Shown piece by piece: positions 16,215 to 24,738 of a DNA stretch of 41,789 nucleotides; positions within the stretch are counted from its first letter, which is position 1; each line of letters opens with the position of its first letter. Under the pieces are notes generated by a model. The model searched no databases. It saw nothing but the letters and a program-made list of their open reading frames with translations, and had not been told where the DNA came from. The DNA comes from an uncultured Oscillibacter sp. (lineage in GTDB: Bacteria > Bacillota > Clostridia > Oscillospirales > Oscillospiraceae). The DNA lies in contig URKI01000020.1 in NCBI GenBank assembly GCA_900548505.1, positions 1 through 41,789 on the forward strand. Direction: 5' to 3'. A program made the translations under genes and the position numbers.

Positions 16215-16961
16215 ATGATTCAGGGCTTTTACAGTGCCGCTGTGGGCGCACAGCAGCAGATGCGGAGCATGGATGTCCATGCCAACAATATTGCCAATAT
16301 CAATACGTACGGCTATAAGGCCCAGGCCCCTGCGTTCCAGGCGCTGATGTACGGGATGCTGGACGGTGCCGATGGCAGTCAGCTGCCCAAGGGCAGCGGC
16401 AGCCGTCTGGCCCTGACCGGCAGCGACTTCTCCGCCGGCCCCTTGGAGCAGACCGGCCGCCAGCTGGACTACGCCATTGTGGGAGACGGCTTTTTTGCGC
16501 TCTATGATCCCGCCAGCGGAGAGGTGTCCTTCACCCGGGACGGGTCCTTTACCCTCTCGCCCCTCCAGGTGGAGCAGCAGTCTGATGACGGGGAAGAGCC
16601 AATCGTGGAGACCCAATACTACCTCTCCGACGGGGATGGCCGTCAGGTGCTGGGGCAGGATGGATATCCCATCGCCGTCACAGACCCGGCGGCAGACCTG
16701 CCGGTGGGCGTGTTCAATATCCAGTATCAGGACGGACTGGAGCGGGCCGGCAGCGAACGGTTCTTGATGAACGACAAGAACGGCGCGGTCTGGACCAGCG
16801 GCGCCAAGCTCCAGCGGGGCTATCTGGAAAGCTCCAACGCAGACCTTGCCACGGAGCTGACCGGCGTCATCGAAGCCCAGAGATCGTACAGCTATGCCCT
16901 GAAAATGGTCACCACAGCCGACGAGGTGGAGACGACGGTCAACGGTCTGGCCAACGTATAA
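16215..16961 (+). CDS. flgG: Flagellar basal-body rod protein, FlgG family (FlhP-like)
   Basis: 248-residue second rod paralogue. N-terminal FYSAAVGAQQQMRSMDVHANNIANINTYGYK is a canonical rod/hook motif. DYAIVGDGFFALYD, SFTRDGSFTLSP, and the C-terminal YLESSNADLATELTGVIEAQRSY mark FlgG-like proteins. It starts 19 bases after its paralogue. Tandem arrangement and moderate similarity suggest an old duplication. Another reading is that the order is FlgG then FlgF; I put the gene symbol here because its C-terminal ESSN-DLATEL motif fits FlgG best. Confidence 0.8.
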   Translation: MIQGFYSAAVGAQQQMRSMDVHANNIANINTYGYKAQAPAFQALMYGMLDGADGSQLPKGSGSRLALTGSDFSAGPLEQTGRQLDYAIVGDGFFALYDPASGEVSFTRDGSFTLSPLQVEQQSDDGEEPIVETQYYLSDGDGRQVLGQDGYPIAVTDPAADLPVGVFNIQYQDGLERAGSERFLMNDKNGAVWTSGAKLQRGYLESSNADLATELTGVIEAQRSYSYALKMVTTADEVETTVNGLANV

Positions 16962-16973
16962 CGGAGGGCAGCT

Positions 16974-17594
16974 ATGAAGACGTATGAGGAATTGGACGGC
17001 CTGGAGCTGGACACCATCCGGGAGATCGGCAGCATCGGTACAGGCAACGCGGCCACGGCGCTTTCCAGCATGCTGGAAAGCGAGGTGCGCATCAGCGTGC
17101 CGGAGGTGCGGATCATGGGCTATAATGAGGCCATCGACTGGATCGGAGGGCCGGAGGTCATCACGGCCGGCGTGCTGGTGCAGCTGTCCGGAGAGATCAA
17201 CGGCATCATGCTCTCGGTCCAGCAGATGGACTTTGTGAATCTGGTGCTGGAGCGAATGGCGGGCCGGCGGGTCGCCGGATACGAGGAACTGACAGAGCTG
17301 GACCGCTCGGCACTGGTGGAGGTGGGGAACATCATGATCTCCACGTTCATCAATGCCCTGTCGGGCCTGGCTGATATCACCACCCGGCTAACGGTGCCTG
17401 CGTTTGCAGTGGATATGCAGGGCGCCATTTTGACGGTGCCTATGGCGGAGTTCGGCGGCCAGTCGGATTACATCATGACCATCGGCGCGGACTTCCTCTG
17501 CGACGGACAGAAGGTGCCCTGCCGGCTGCTGCTCTCCCCGGATATCCGCTCGCTGAATTTCCTGTTGAAGAAGCTGGGTGTTTTGGATGGATAA
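16974..17594 (+). CDS. cheC: CheC, CheY-P phosphatase
   Basis: 206-residue CheC-family protein that dephosphorylates CheY-P and binds CheD. The two signature sites (D/S-x3-E-x2-N-x22-P) are visible. Site 2 is intact (SALVEVGN then Pro 22 residues later). Site 1 reads Asp13-Glu17-Ser20-Pro43, with Ser where Asn is expected (TIREIGSIGTGNAATA). In Bacillus CheC both sites have Asn and site 2 matters most, so activity is probably kept through site 2. The gene overlaps cheD by 8 bases, implying coupled translation. Confidence 0.95.
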   Translation: MKTYEELDGLELDTIREIGSIGTGNAATALSSMLESEVRISVPEVRIMGYNEAIDWIGGPEVITAGVLVQLSGEINGIMLSVQQMDFVNLVLERMAGRRVAGYEELTELDRSALVEVGNIMISTFINALSGLADITTRLTVPAFAVDMQGAILTVPMAEFGGQSDYIMTIGADFLCDGQKVPCRLLLSPDIRSLNFLLKKLGVLDG

Positions 17595-18069
17595 AAAATT
17601 GGTGGTCGGCATTGCGGACATGAAGATGGCCAGGGGAGAGGGAATGCTTATTACCTATGCGCTGGGCTCATGTCTGGGCATTTGCCTGTATGATCCGCTG
17701 ATTCGGCTGGCGGCGCTGGTGCATGTGATGCTGCCGCTGAACATGGAGACCAACCGGAAATCCCCGCTGAAGTACGCGGACACCGGCATCCGGGAGACCT
17801 TGCGGCAGATGGAGGAGCAGGGGGCCATGCGGGGGCGGATCGTGGTCAAGATGGCCGGCGGCGCCAAAATGTTCGATGTGCCGGGCGGCGGAAGCCTGGG
17901 CAACATCGGCCAGCGCAATATCGAAAGTGCGCATATGATCCTGCGCAAGGAGGGCGTCCGCCTGCTGCGGGAGGATGTGGGCGGCAGCACTGCCCGCACG
18001 CTGCTCTTTGACACGGAATCCGGGCAGGCATGCGTCCGCAGCTATGGAAAGCCCGAATTGATTTTTTGA
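17587..18069 (+). CDS. cheD: CheD, chemoreceptor glutamine deamidase
   Basis: 160-residue CheD. Catalytic residues are in place: Thr23, Cys29 in TYALGSCLGICLYD and His46 in HVMLP. GGAKMFDV and NIGQRN are further family motifs. It deamidates receptor glutamines and is released from receptors by CheC and CheY-P in a feedback loop. The frame is open three codons further upstream (TTG at 17578), but the ATG at 17587, inside the end of cheC (8-base overlap), is the natural start. Confidence 0.96.
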   Translation: MDKKLVVGIADMKMARGEGMLITYALGSCLGICLYDPLIRLAALVHVMLPLNMETNRKSPLKYADTGIRETLRQMEEQGAMRGRIVVKMAGGAKMFDVPGGGSLGNIGQRNIESAHMILRKEGVRLLREDVGGSTARTLLFDTESGQACVRSYGKPELIF

Positions 18070-18110
18070 CGCTTCCCCGGAGACAACACAATAGAAAGTT
18101 GGGATGAGCT

Positions 18111-19058
18111 ATGGGAAATGAAAAGAAAGACGGCATTTTGCTGGAGACCGGCACGAACGAGATCGAGATCATGGAGTTTACCATTAATGATAACCTCTAT
18201 GGCATCAATGTGGCGAAGGTACGAGAGATCATGCTCTCCGATACGGTGAAGCCCATGCCCCATGTGCATCCTGCGGTGGAGGGAATCTTCAAGCCGCGGG
18301 ATATTGTCATCACCGTAGTGGATCTTCCCAAGTATCTGACAGGCCGGGAATGCACCAAGGGCCCTAAGGACCTGTTCATCGTCACGAATTTCAACAAGAT
18401 GTTTGTGGCCTTTCGGGTGCATACCGTGGTAGGGATCAGCCGCATCTCCTGGAAGGACATCCACAAGCCGGACAACACCATTTCCGGCGGCACCGACGGC
18501 GTGACCACCGGCATTGCCCAGTGCGACGGGAATCTGGTCAGCATCCTGGACTTCGAGAAGATCGTGGCGGAGATCGCGCCCCAGACCAGCATCCAGCTTA
18601 GCGAGGTGGACGCTCTGGGCAAGCGGGAGCGCAGCACCAGCCCCATCTGGGTGGCGGAGGACTCCATCCTGCTCACCAAAATGATTCAGACAGCGCTGAC
18701 CCGGGCGGGATATGAGAATGTGACCATGTTCCCCAATGGCAGTGAGCTCTGGGAGGCCCTGCACCAGCTGAAAGACTGTGAAGATCTTACGAGCCGTGTG
18801 GCGCTCATCATCACGGATCTGGAAATGCCGCAGATGGATGGTCACCGCCTTACCAAGCTCATCAAGACCGATCCCAAGTTCCGCTCCATCCCGGTGGTGA
18901 TCTTCTCGTCCCTCATTACGGAGGAAATGCGCCGCAAGGGCAAACAAGTGGGAGCCGACGAGCAGCTGAGCAAGCCGGAGATCGGGCACCTGATCGAAAT
19001 TTTGGATGAGCTCTTGAAAAAGAGCAGGGACAGTCAGCAGGGAGGTACGAACCAGTGA
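18111..19058 (+). CDS. cheV: CheV, CheW-receiver coupling protein
   Basis: 315-residue protein: CheW domain at about residues 15-165 (EIMEFTINDNLYGINVAKVREI, RDIVITVVDLPKYL, LDFEKIVAEI), receiver domain at about 180-310 with acidic pair (WVAEDS), phosphoacceptor Asp236 (LIITDLEMPQMDGH), and LSKPEI carrying the conserved Lys. CheV couples receptors to CheA and, once phosphorylated, helps adaptation. Its stop overlaps the next gene's GTG (GTGA at 19055-19058), so the EAL/HDOD gene is probably translationally coupled. Confidence 0.95.
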   Translation: MGNEKKDGILLETGTNEIEIMEFTINDNLYGINVAKVREIMLSDTVKPMPHVHPAVEGIFKPRDIVITVVDLPKYLTGRECTKGPKDLFIVTNFNKMFVAFRVHTVVGISRISWKDIHKPDNTISGGTDGVTTGIAQCDGNLVSILDFEKIVAEIAPQTSIQLSEVDALGKRERSTSPIWVAEDSILLTKMIQTALTRAGYENVTMFPNGSELWEALHQLKDCEDLTSRVALIITDLEMPQMDGHRLTKLIKTDPKFRSIPVVIFSSLITEEMRRKGKQVGADEQLSKPEIGHLIEILDELLKKSRDSQQGGTNQ

Positions 19059-20335
19059 GCAGCAAGTACATCGTGCGCCAGCCCATCAAGGATCCATCCA
19101 ACCGTATCATCGGATATGAGATCCAGTACCACGGGGAAAACCAGGCGTTCGGCGGCGAATCCGCTGAGCACGCCAACGACTTTGCGGCGGCGGATACCAT
19201 TTATAATTTCCTTACCCTCAATACGGACAAGCTGCTGCGGGGCACGCTGAATTTCATGACCTTCACCACCACGCTCCTGATGAAAAAGACGCCCCGCCTG
19301 TTCAGCAAGGATGAGCTGGTGATCCAGATCGACGACAGCGTCATCATCCATCCGCTGGCCATGCACATGATCCATCAGTATGCCAAGGATGGCTACAAGA
19401 TCGCGGTCAATGAGTTCCAGTTCGCGCCCCGTTATCTGGCTCTGCTGGACAGCATCGACTATATCAAGATTAACTTCGGCAATATGCCGGAGCTCACCCT
19501 CAAAAATATCATCGAGATCGCCCACAGCATGGACAAGCGGTGCGTGGCGGTGGGCATCGACACCGATGCATTGTACCAGCGGGCCATAAAGCTAAAGGTG
19601 GATGCCATGGAGGGCTCTTTTGTGGCGGAGAAGATGATGCAAAAGACCCATAACAGCGGCTATCTGCAAAGTAATTTTTTTCGCTTGATGGTAGCGGTAC
19701 TGGCGGATGACCCGGACGTGGAGGAGATCGAGCGGATCATCTCCGTGGATGCCACGCTGACCTACGGGCTTTTGAAGATCGCCAACTCCCGCTATTTCTC
19801 CATGCGCCGGCGGGTGACTTCAGTGCGCCAGGCTATTATGACCGTGGGTCTCAAGGATCTCAAGCAGTGGGTGTATCTGCTCAGCGCCAGCAACGCGGAA
19901 AGTCAGATAGACGAGGGTGCGGAGGAATTTTTGCGGCTGTCGTTCATGCGGGCTATTTTTTGCAGCAGCCTGATGAACTATGCCAAAGACATGCCCATCT
20001 CCCGGCCTGAAGCATATCTGATGGGTATGCTTTCTACTCTTAATTCTCTCATTGATGCACCAATGGCGGAAATTCTGGAGCAGATTCCTGTCCGGGAGGA
20101 AATCAAAGAGGCACTGCTTCGCCGCGTAGGCCGATGCGGGATGCTCTATGATCTGGCGTTGCGCTATGAGCAGGCGGACTGGAGTGGAATCGAGCAACTG
20201 GCCGATGAATTGGAAATCCCAACAAATCTTCTTACCAGTCTGTATTTCAGCAGTATGGAAGAAGTGAACCATATTTGGATGGAATTGACGCAGCAGGCTG
20301 GCAACCAAGGCCTGATCGAGACATCCGGGCAGTAA
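19055..20335 (+). CDS. Degenerate EAL plus HDOD signalling protein (YuxH-like)
   Basis: 426-residue protein with the YuxH layout. An N-terminal EAL-like domain at about residues 1-200 (KYIVRQPIKDPSNRIIGYEIQY) lacks the catalytic E-A-L motif and the DDFGTGYS loop, so cyclic di-GMP hydrolysis is unlikely. A C-terminal HDOD domain follows at about 205-400 (LMVAVLADDPDVEEIERIISVDATLTYGLLKIANS, VTSVRQAIMTVGLKDLKQWVY). HDOD proteins act as signalling scaffolds without HD phosphatase residues. The GTG start overlaps the cheV stop. The last third (from about 20020) becomes visibly more AT-rich. Confidence 0.9.
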   Translation: MSSKYIVRQPIKDPSNRIIGYEIQYHGENQAFGGESAEHANDFAAADTIYNFLTLNTDKLLRGTLNFMTFTTTLLMKKTPRLFSKDELVIQIDDSVIIHPLAMHMIHQYAKDGYKIAVNEFQFAPRYLALLDSIDYIKINFGNMPELTLKNIIEIAHSMDKRCVAVGIDTDALYQRAIKLKVDAMEGSFVAEKMMQKTHNSGYLQSNFFRLMVAVLADDPDVEEIERIISVDATLTYGLLKIANSRYFSMRRRVTSVRQAIMTVGLKDLKQWVYLLSASNAESQIDEGAEEFLRLSFMRAIFCSSLMNYAKDMPISRPEAYLMGMLSTLNSLIDAPMAEILEQIPVREEIKEALLRRVGRCGMLYDLALRYEQADWSGIEQLADELEIPTNLLTSLYFSSMEEVNHIWMELTQQAGNQGLIETSGQ

Positions 20336-20401
20336 AAATATGTTTCTGGGTGGTTGGAGAGAATAAGCGGCATTGAGTATGCCGTGGAAGGAGAGTCGCA
20401 T

Positions 20402-23400
20402 TTGGAAGCGAATGAAAAAGACCGAGAAGCCATTCAAACACAGCTGGAAGTTCTACGTTTTTTGAGTGATAGTACCGATGATTATTTGTTTTCCTGGAAT
20501 TTTCAGGAGGACCGCATTTATTTTCCCGGCCCCATCTGGAAGCGGTATGCCGTAATGGAGCAGGGAGAGACCATCTGCAGCGTGGATGACTGGTGCAAGG
20601 TGGTCTATGAAAAGGATTTGCCCATGCTGCAAAACGAGTTTGAGCGTCTGCGCAGAGGGGAAGTCAAAAAGCATAACATGGAGTATCGCCTGGTAGATCG
20701 GGAAGGGAACCGGGTCTGGATTAGCTGCCGGGGCCAGTGCCAGCTGGACAGGCAGGGAAACCCCATCCGTATGATTGGTCGTGTGTCGGATACAGTTTTG
20801 GCAGGGGAGGTCGATGCGCTTACTGGCTCGTTTACATCTGCCAGACTGCAAAAGGATATTAAAGTGGTGCTGGCGGAGGGAAATGCCTGCTTTTTAGTAC
20901 TGCTGGGTGTTGACAATTTGAAGAACATCAATATCCGGCGCGGCCGAGATTTCGGTAACAAGCTGCTGCAAACAGTGGCAGATACGCTAGAAAAATGCGT
21001 GGATACGGGCCTGCGGATCTATCGAATCAATGGAGACTGTTTTGCAGTGAATTTTCCTGTTTTGGAACGGTCAGATGTAGAGGCGTTTTATGAGCGGGTA
21101 CGGGGGCTATTGAAAGACTACTGCACTGTCTCTGCTGGCGCGGTGGCGTATCACAACCACCCCAGCGAGGACCCCAGTTCCCTGTATCAATATGCAGAGG
21201 AGGCGCTGGATAAGGCTAAGCGCACGGGAAAGGATACGCTGGCGTTCTTCTCTTCAAAGGACTATGGGGAGAAGCTCAGCACTATTGAGCTGCAGGAAGA
21301 GATCCGTCAGAGCGTTTTGAACGGCTTTGAAGGCTTCTATGTGTGTTATCAGCCGCAGATCCATTCCCGCAGTTATGACGTCTTCGGTGCTGAGGCGCTT
21401 TTGCGCTATACTTCGCCCAGCAGAGGCACAGTCAGTCCCCAGGAGTTTATCCCGGTACTGGAGCAAACGGGAATGATTTGTCAGGTGGGATTGTGGGTGC
21501 TGGAGACGGCGCTTCACCAGTGCTGTGTATGGCGCGAAGATATTCCCAAAATGCACATCAGTGTCAATATTTCCTATGCGCAACTGGCACAGAAAAATAT
21601 CACGCAGACGGTGTTGGAAGCAGTTAAAGAAAGCGGCTTGCCTGGCGAGGCGCTGACTTTGGAGGTTACAGAGAGCATGCAGCTCCAAGACTATGCCCAC
21701 TTCAACAAGATATTTTATCGTTGGAAAGAGGCGGGAATTGGAATCTCAGTGGATGATTTCGGCACCGGCTATTCTAGTCTTGGATATCTTAAAGGCATGG
21801 AGGTTGACGAGATCAAGATTGACCGGTGCTTTGTCAGCGGTATCCAGCACAGCGCGTATAATTACCGGCTTTTGAACAATATGATTGAGCTGGCGCATTC
21901 ATCCCAGATTCGAGTGTGCTGCGAAGGCGTGGAGACTAGGGAAGAGTTGGCTACCCTGGAAAAACTTCACCCGGATATTTTGCAGGGCTTCTTGTTCCAT
22001 AAGCCGTACAGCCCTGAGCAGTTTGAATCGTGCTTTATTCGAAAGGAAAGTCCTGCGTATATCTCCCGAAAGAGAATGCAAAAGAAGCTGCGGGGATTCC
22101 ACTGGACACCGAACAGTTTCCTCGCAGATGTGGCTTCCACACCGGAGACGCTCAAGACCGTTTTGGATGCTATGGATGAGGTCATTTATGTCAGTGATCT
22201 GGAGACCCATGAGCTGTATTATCTAAACCCGGCTGGTCGGCGGCTGACAGGGGTCTATGATTATCAGGGACAAAAATGCTACAAGGTGCTCCAGGGGCTG
22301 GATGATCCTTGTTCGTTTTGCACAAATGACTGCCTGCGAAAAGATAGGTTTTACATTTGGGAGCGAGACAACAAGCTTCTTAACGGTCATTTCATCCTGA
22401 AAGACAAGCTGATTCCCTGGCGGAATAAAGTGGCACGTCTTGAAATCGCCATCGACGTGACAGAGCATGAGATGGTTAGCCAGCAGGTCCAGGAAAAGCT
22501 GGATTTTGCACAAAGTGTGCTTGCCTGCGCTCAGGTACTTGCCGAAGATAGGGATATGAAGCGCGCCACGCTCCATATGCTGCAGCTGGTGGGGGAGTTT
22601 TACCAAGCGGATCGCGCCTATATCTTTGAGCCGGACGAGAAAGATCAGAACTTCTGGAACAATACCTATGAGTGGAACCGGGAGGGCGTAGAGTCTGAAC
22701 AGGAGAACCTGCAAAAGCTTCCCCGGTCAGTCCTGCAGCGCTGGCTGGACATTTTCAGTCATCAAAAGGCTGTTGTGATCTCAGATATGGAAGAATTGAA
22801 GGAGTCTGCGCCGGATGAGTGGGAGATTCTGCACCCGCAGGGGATCCGACGATTGCTGGCGGCGCCCATCTGGAAGAAGAAGACCGTGACATGCTTCCTT
22901 GGTGTGGACAATCCCCGCCATTGCATGGCAGATGACAGCCTCATCAGAATGCTGGTACTGTTTCTAAATAACCGCTTCCACCATAATGAGACGGAAGAGC
23001 GGCTGGGCGAGCTCTTGAATCTCCACTACCGTGATGTTTTGAAAAATACAGAACTGGGCCTATGGTCCGTACGTATGAATCCCAAACTTGGCCGGCGGGA
23101 GTTATTTGCAGACGAGACGATGCGGCGAGTTCTGGGGCTGAAAGAAGATCTGCCACCAGAAGAATGCTACCGATACTGGTACGAACGGATCAAGAAAAGT
23201 GAGTTCGAGTATGTTGATGGAGCCTTAAAGAAGATGATTGAGTCGAGGCGGGTAGTACAGTTGGAATATCCTTGGATGCATCCGACGCTGGGAGAGGTGA
23301 TTGTGCGCTGTATCGGAGTGAGAGGCGAGGACACCGATGGCTTGATCTGTCTGGAAGGATATCACCGGATTGTTTCTGGAATGGAGCGTGCAGTCAGCCT

Positions 23401-24661
23401 GCCTGGCGAAGCCGCAGGAGACTCCTTCGAGTTTAATCGGAGCAAAAGCACCATCTATTTTCATACCCGGCGGATGCTGGTGGAAGGAAGTCAGTTGCGC
23501 CAGGAGAATTTCCCCCAGTGTTGGGTAGAGGAGGGCATCGTGCATCCCCACTTTGCCCAGCGATTTATAGAATTGTTTGAGGATGCGCCGCATCACTCCG
23601 ACACGGACAGTGTGGAGATCTTGCTGCGAGGAAAAAGTGGAAATTACGAGTGGTTCAAGTTACGGATCTATCGAGTGAATGACAAGGAAGGGAACAGTGC
23701 TTCTGTAAAGGTCCTATTGGATGCTGCCGATCCCCAGCGGGTTTTGCAGCTGGAGAATATGCGGATCCGGGATTTTTACCGCGCCAGCTTGTCGGATGCC
23801 ATTGCCTATGCGGAGGTGGATTTGGAGAGTAATCAGATCCGGGCAGCAGGGGGCCTGTGGACCGGATATGAAAAGGCGGTTCTTGCAAAAGGGGAAAATA
23901 TCTTGGCTTTCATGATGGAGCGAGTAAAAGAGCAGGTGCGGCTGTATGATGAACTGCCTCCAGACAATGTGCCGGGAAGCAACTGGCGAGGCCTGCTTTC
24001 TGCACCACCGGATACACACCGGATGCGCTACCAACGTCTACTGGATGGCTGTTGGAACTGGGTGGAATTGGTGGCCCATACATTCCGGGAAGAATTTACC
24101 GAGAACAGATATGGGCTTTTGTATCTTAGAAACATTGACCTGCAAATGCGTCAGGAATTGGCCCACCGGGATGCAGCCCGTCGGGACCCGCTGACCCATG
24201 TGTATAACCGTGCCACTTTCAGAAGTGAAGTAGAGGAATACATGTCCGATGTGGGACAGAACCGGCAAGGCATCATGATTTTGCTGGATGTGGATAATTT
24301 CAAACGGATCAATGACCGTTTCGGACATCTGGAGGGCGATCGGGCCCTGCGGCGGGTTACGGAACTGCTGAAAAGCGTGTTCCGAAGCGATGATTTGATC
24401 GGACGTCTAGGCGGCGATGAGTTTATGGTATTCATCAAGGGAGGCATTCAGCGCGCTGCCTTGGAAGAACGGGTGCAGTCATTTTTGTCTGCCTTGCAAA
24501 AGGATGAGAGTGAACCCATTACTTGCAGCGCAGGAATCGCGTTTGTCAGCGGGGAGAACTTTTCTTTTGAGGAGAGCATCTGTCAGGCGGATATGGCTTT
24601 GTATAAAAGCAAGAAAATGGGAAAGAACCACTTTTGTTATTCGGAAAGTTCCTGTCCATAA
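20402..24661 (+). CDS. Giant PAS/GGDEF/EAL/PAS/GAF/GGDEF cyclic di-GMP enzyme
   Basis: 1419-residue cytoplasmic protein with no membrane helix. Order: PAS (about 20-135); degenerate GGDEF with NGDCF at 210-214; EAL (about 295-545) with Glu331-Ala332-Leu333, DDFGTGYSSL and CCEGVET all present, so likely an active phosphodiesterase; PAS with Cys626, Cys637, Cys640 and Cys644 (PCSFCTNDC); GAF-like (about 705-860); two further PAS-like regions (about 875-1190); C-terminal GGDEF (about 1250-1415) with intact GGDEF 1337-1341 and an RSDD inhibition site 1328-1331. TTG at 20402 is chosen because AAGGAGA (20388-20394) is 7 bases upstream; a TTG at 20354 has no clear site. It can both make and break cyclic di-GMP. 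Codon use is more AT-rich than the flagellar genes. Confidence 0.93.
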   Translation: MEANEKDREAIQTQLEVLRFLSDSTDDYLFSWNFQEDRIYFPGPIWKRYAVMEQGETICSVDDWCKVVYEKDLPMLQNEFERLRRGEVKKHNMEYRLVDREGNRVWISCRGQCQLDRQGNPIRMIGRVSDTVLAGEVDALTGSFTSARLQKDIKVVLAEGNACFLVLLGVDNLKNINIRRGRDFGNKLLQTVADTLEKCVDTGLRIYRINGDCFAVNFPVLERSDVEAFYERVRGLLKDYCTVSAGAVAYHNHPSEDPSSLYQYAEEALDKAKRTGKDTLAFFSSKDYGEKLSTIELQEEIRQSVLNGFEGFYVCYQPQIHSRSYDVFGAEALLRYTSPSRGTVSPQEFIPVLEQTGMICQVGLWVLETALHQCCVWREDIPKMHISVNISYAQLAQKNITQTVLEAVKESGLPGEALTLEVTESMQLQDYAHFNKIFYRWKEAGIGISVDDFGTGYSSLGYLKGMEVDEIKIDRCFVSGIQHSAYNYRLLNNMIELAHSSQIRVCCEGVETREELATLEKLHPDILQGFLFHKPYSPEQFESCFIRKESPAYISRKRMQKKLRGFHWTPNSFLADVASTPETLKTVLDAMDEVIYVSDLETHELYYLNPAGRRLTGVYDYQGQKCYKVLQGLDDPCSFCTNDCLRKDRFYIWERDNKLLNGHFILKDKLIPWRNKVARLEIAIDVTEHEMVSQQVQEKLDFAQSVLACAQVLAEDRDMKRATLHMLQLVGEFYQADRAYIFEPDEKDQNFWNNTYEWNREGVESEQENLQKLPRSVLQRWLDIFSHQKAVVISDMEELKESAPDEWEILHPQGIRRLLAAPIWKKKTVTCFLGVDNPRHCMADDSLIRMLVLFLNNRFHHNETEERLGELLNLHYRDVLKNTELGLWSVRMNPKLGRRELFADETMRRVLGLKEDLPPEECYRYWYERIKKSEFEYVDGALKKMIESRRVVQLEYPWMHPTLGEVIVRCIGVRGEDTDGLICLEGYHRIVSGMERAVSLPGEAAGDSFEFNRSKSTIYFHTRRMLVEGSQLRQENFPQCWVEEGIVHPHFAQRFIELFEDAPHHSDTDSVEILLRGKSGNYEWFKLRIYRVNDKEGNSASVKVLLDAADPQRVLQLENMRIRDFYRASLSDAIAYAEVDLESNQIRAAGGLWTGYEKAVLAKGENILAFMMERVKEQVRLYDELPPDNVPGSNWRGLLSAPPDTHRMRYQRLLDGCWNWVELVAHTFREEFTENRYGLLYLRNIDLQMRQELAHRDAARRDPLTHVYNRATFRSEVEEYMSDVGQNRQGIMILLDVDNFKRINDRFGHLEGDRALRRVTELLKSVFRSDDLIGRLGGDEFMVFIKGGIQRAALEERVQSFLSALQKDESEPITCSAGIAFVSGENFSFEESICQADMALYKSKKMGKNHFCYSESSCP

Positions 24662-24694
24662 GAGTACTGCCTCCGCAGATCCCGCTTTGCGGGC

Positions 24695-24732
24695 AAAAAG
24701 AGCACGGCACCGATCAGGGCCGTGCTCTTTTT
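24695..24732 (+). terminator. Rho-independent terminator (probably bidirectional)
   Basis: A 14-base stem (24695-24708 with 24719-24732) and 10-base loop, with A5 before and T5 after the GC-rich core (GAGCACGGC/GCCGTGCTC). It ends the giant signalling gene 33 bases after its stop. Read on the minus strand it also has a T-run and sits 6 bases past the end of the cas3 remnant. Confidence 0.9.
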
Positions 24733-24738
24733 GTATTT

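Noticed and set aside
18111..24661. Whole cyclic di-GMP section as an inserted mobile element
   Set aside because: No transposase, integrase or terminal repeats; it reads on from the chemotaxis operon.
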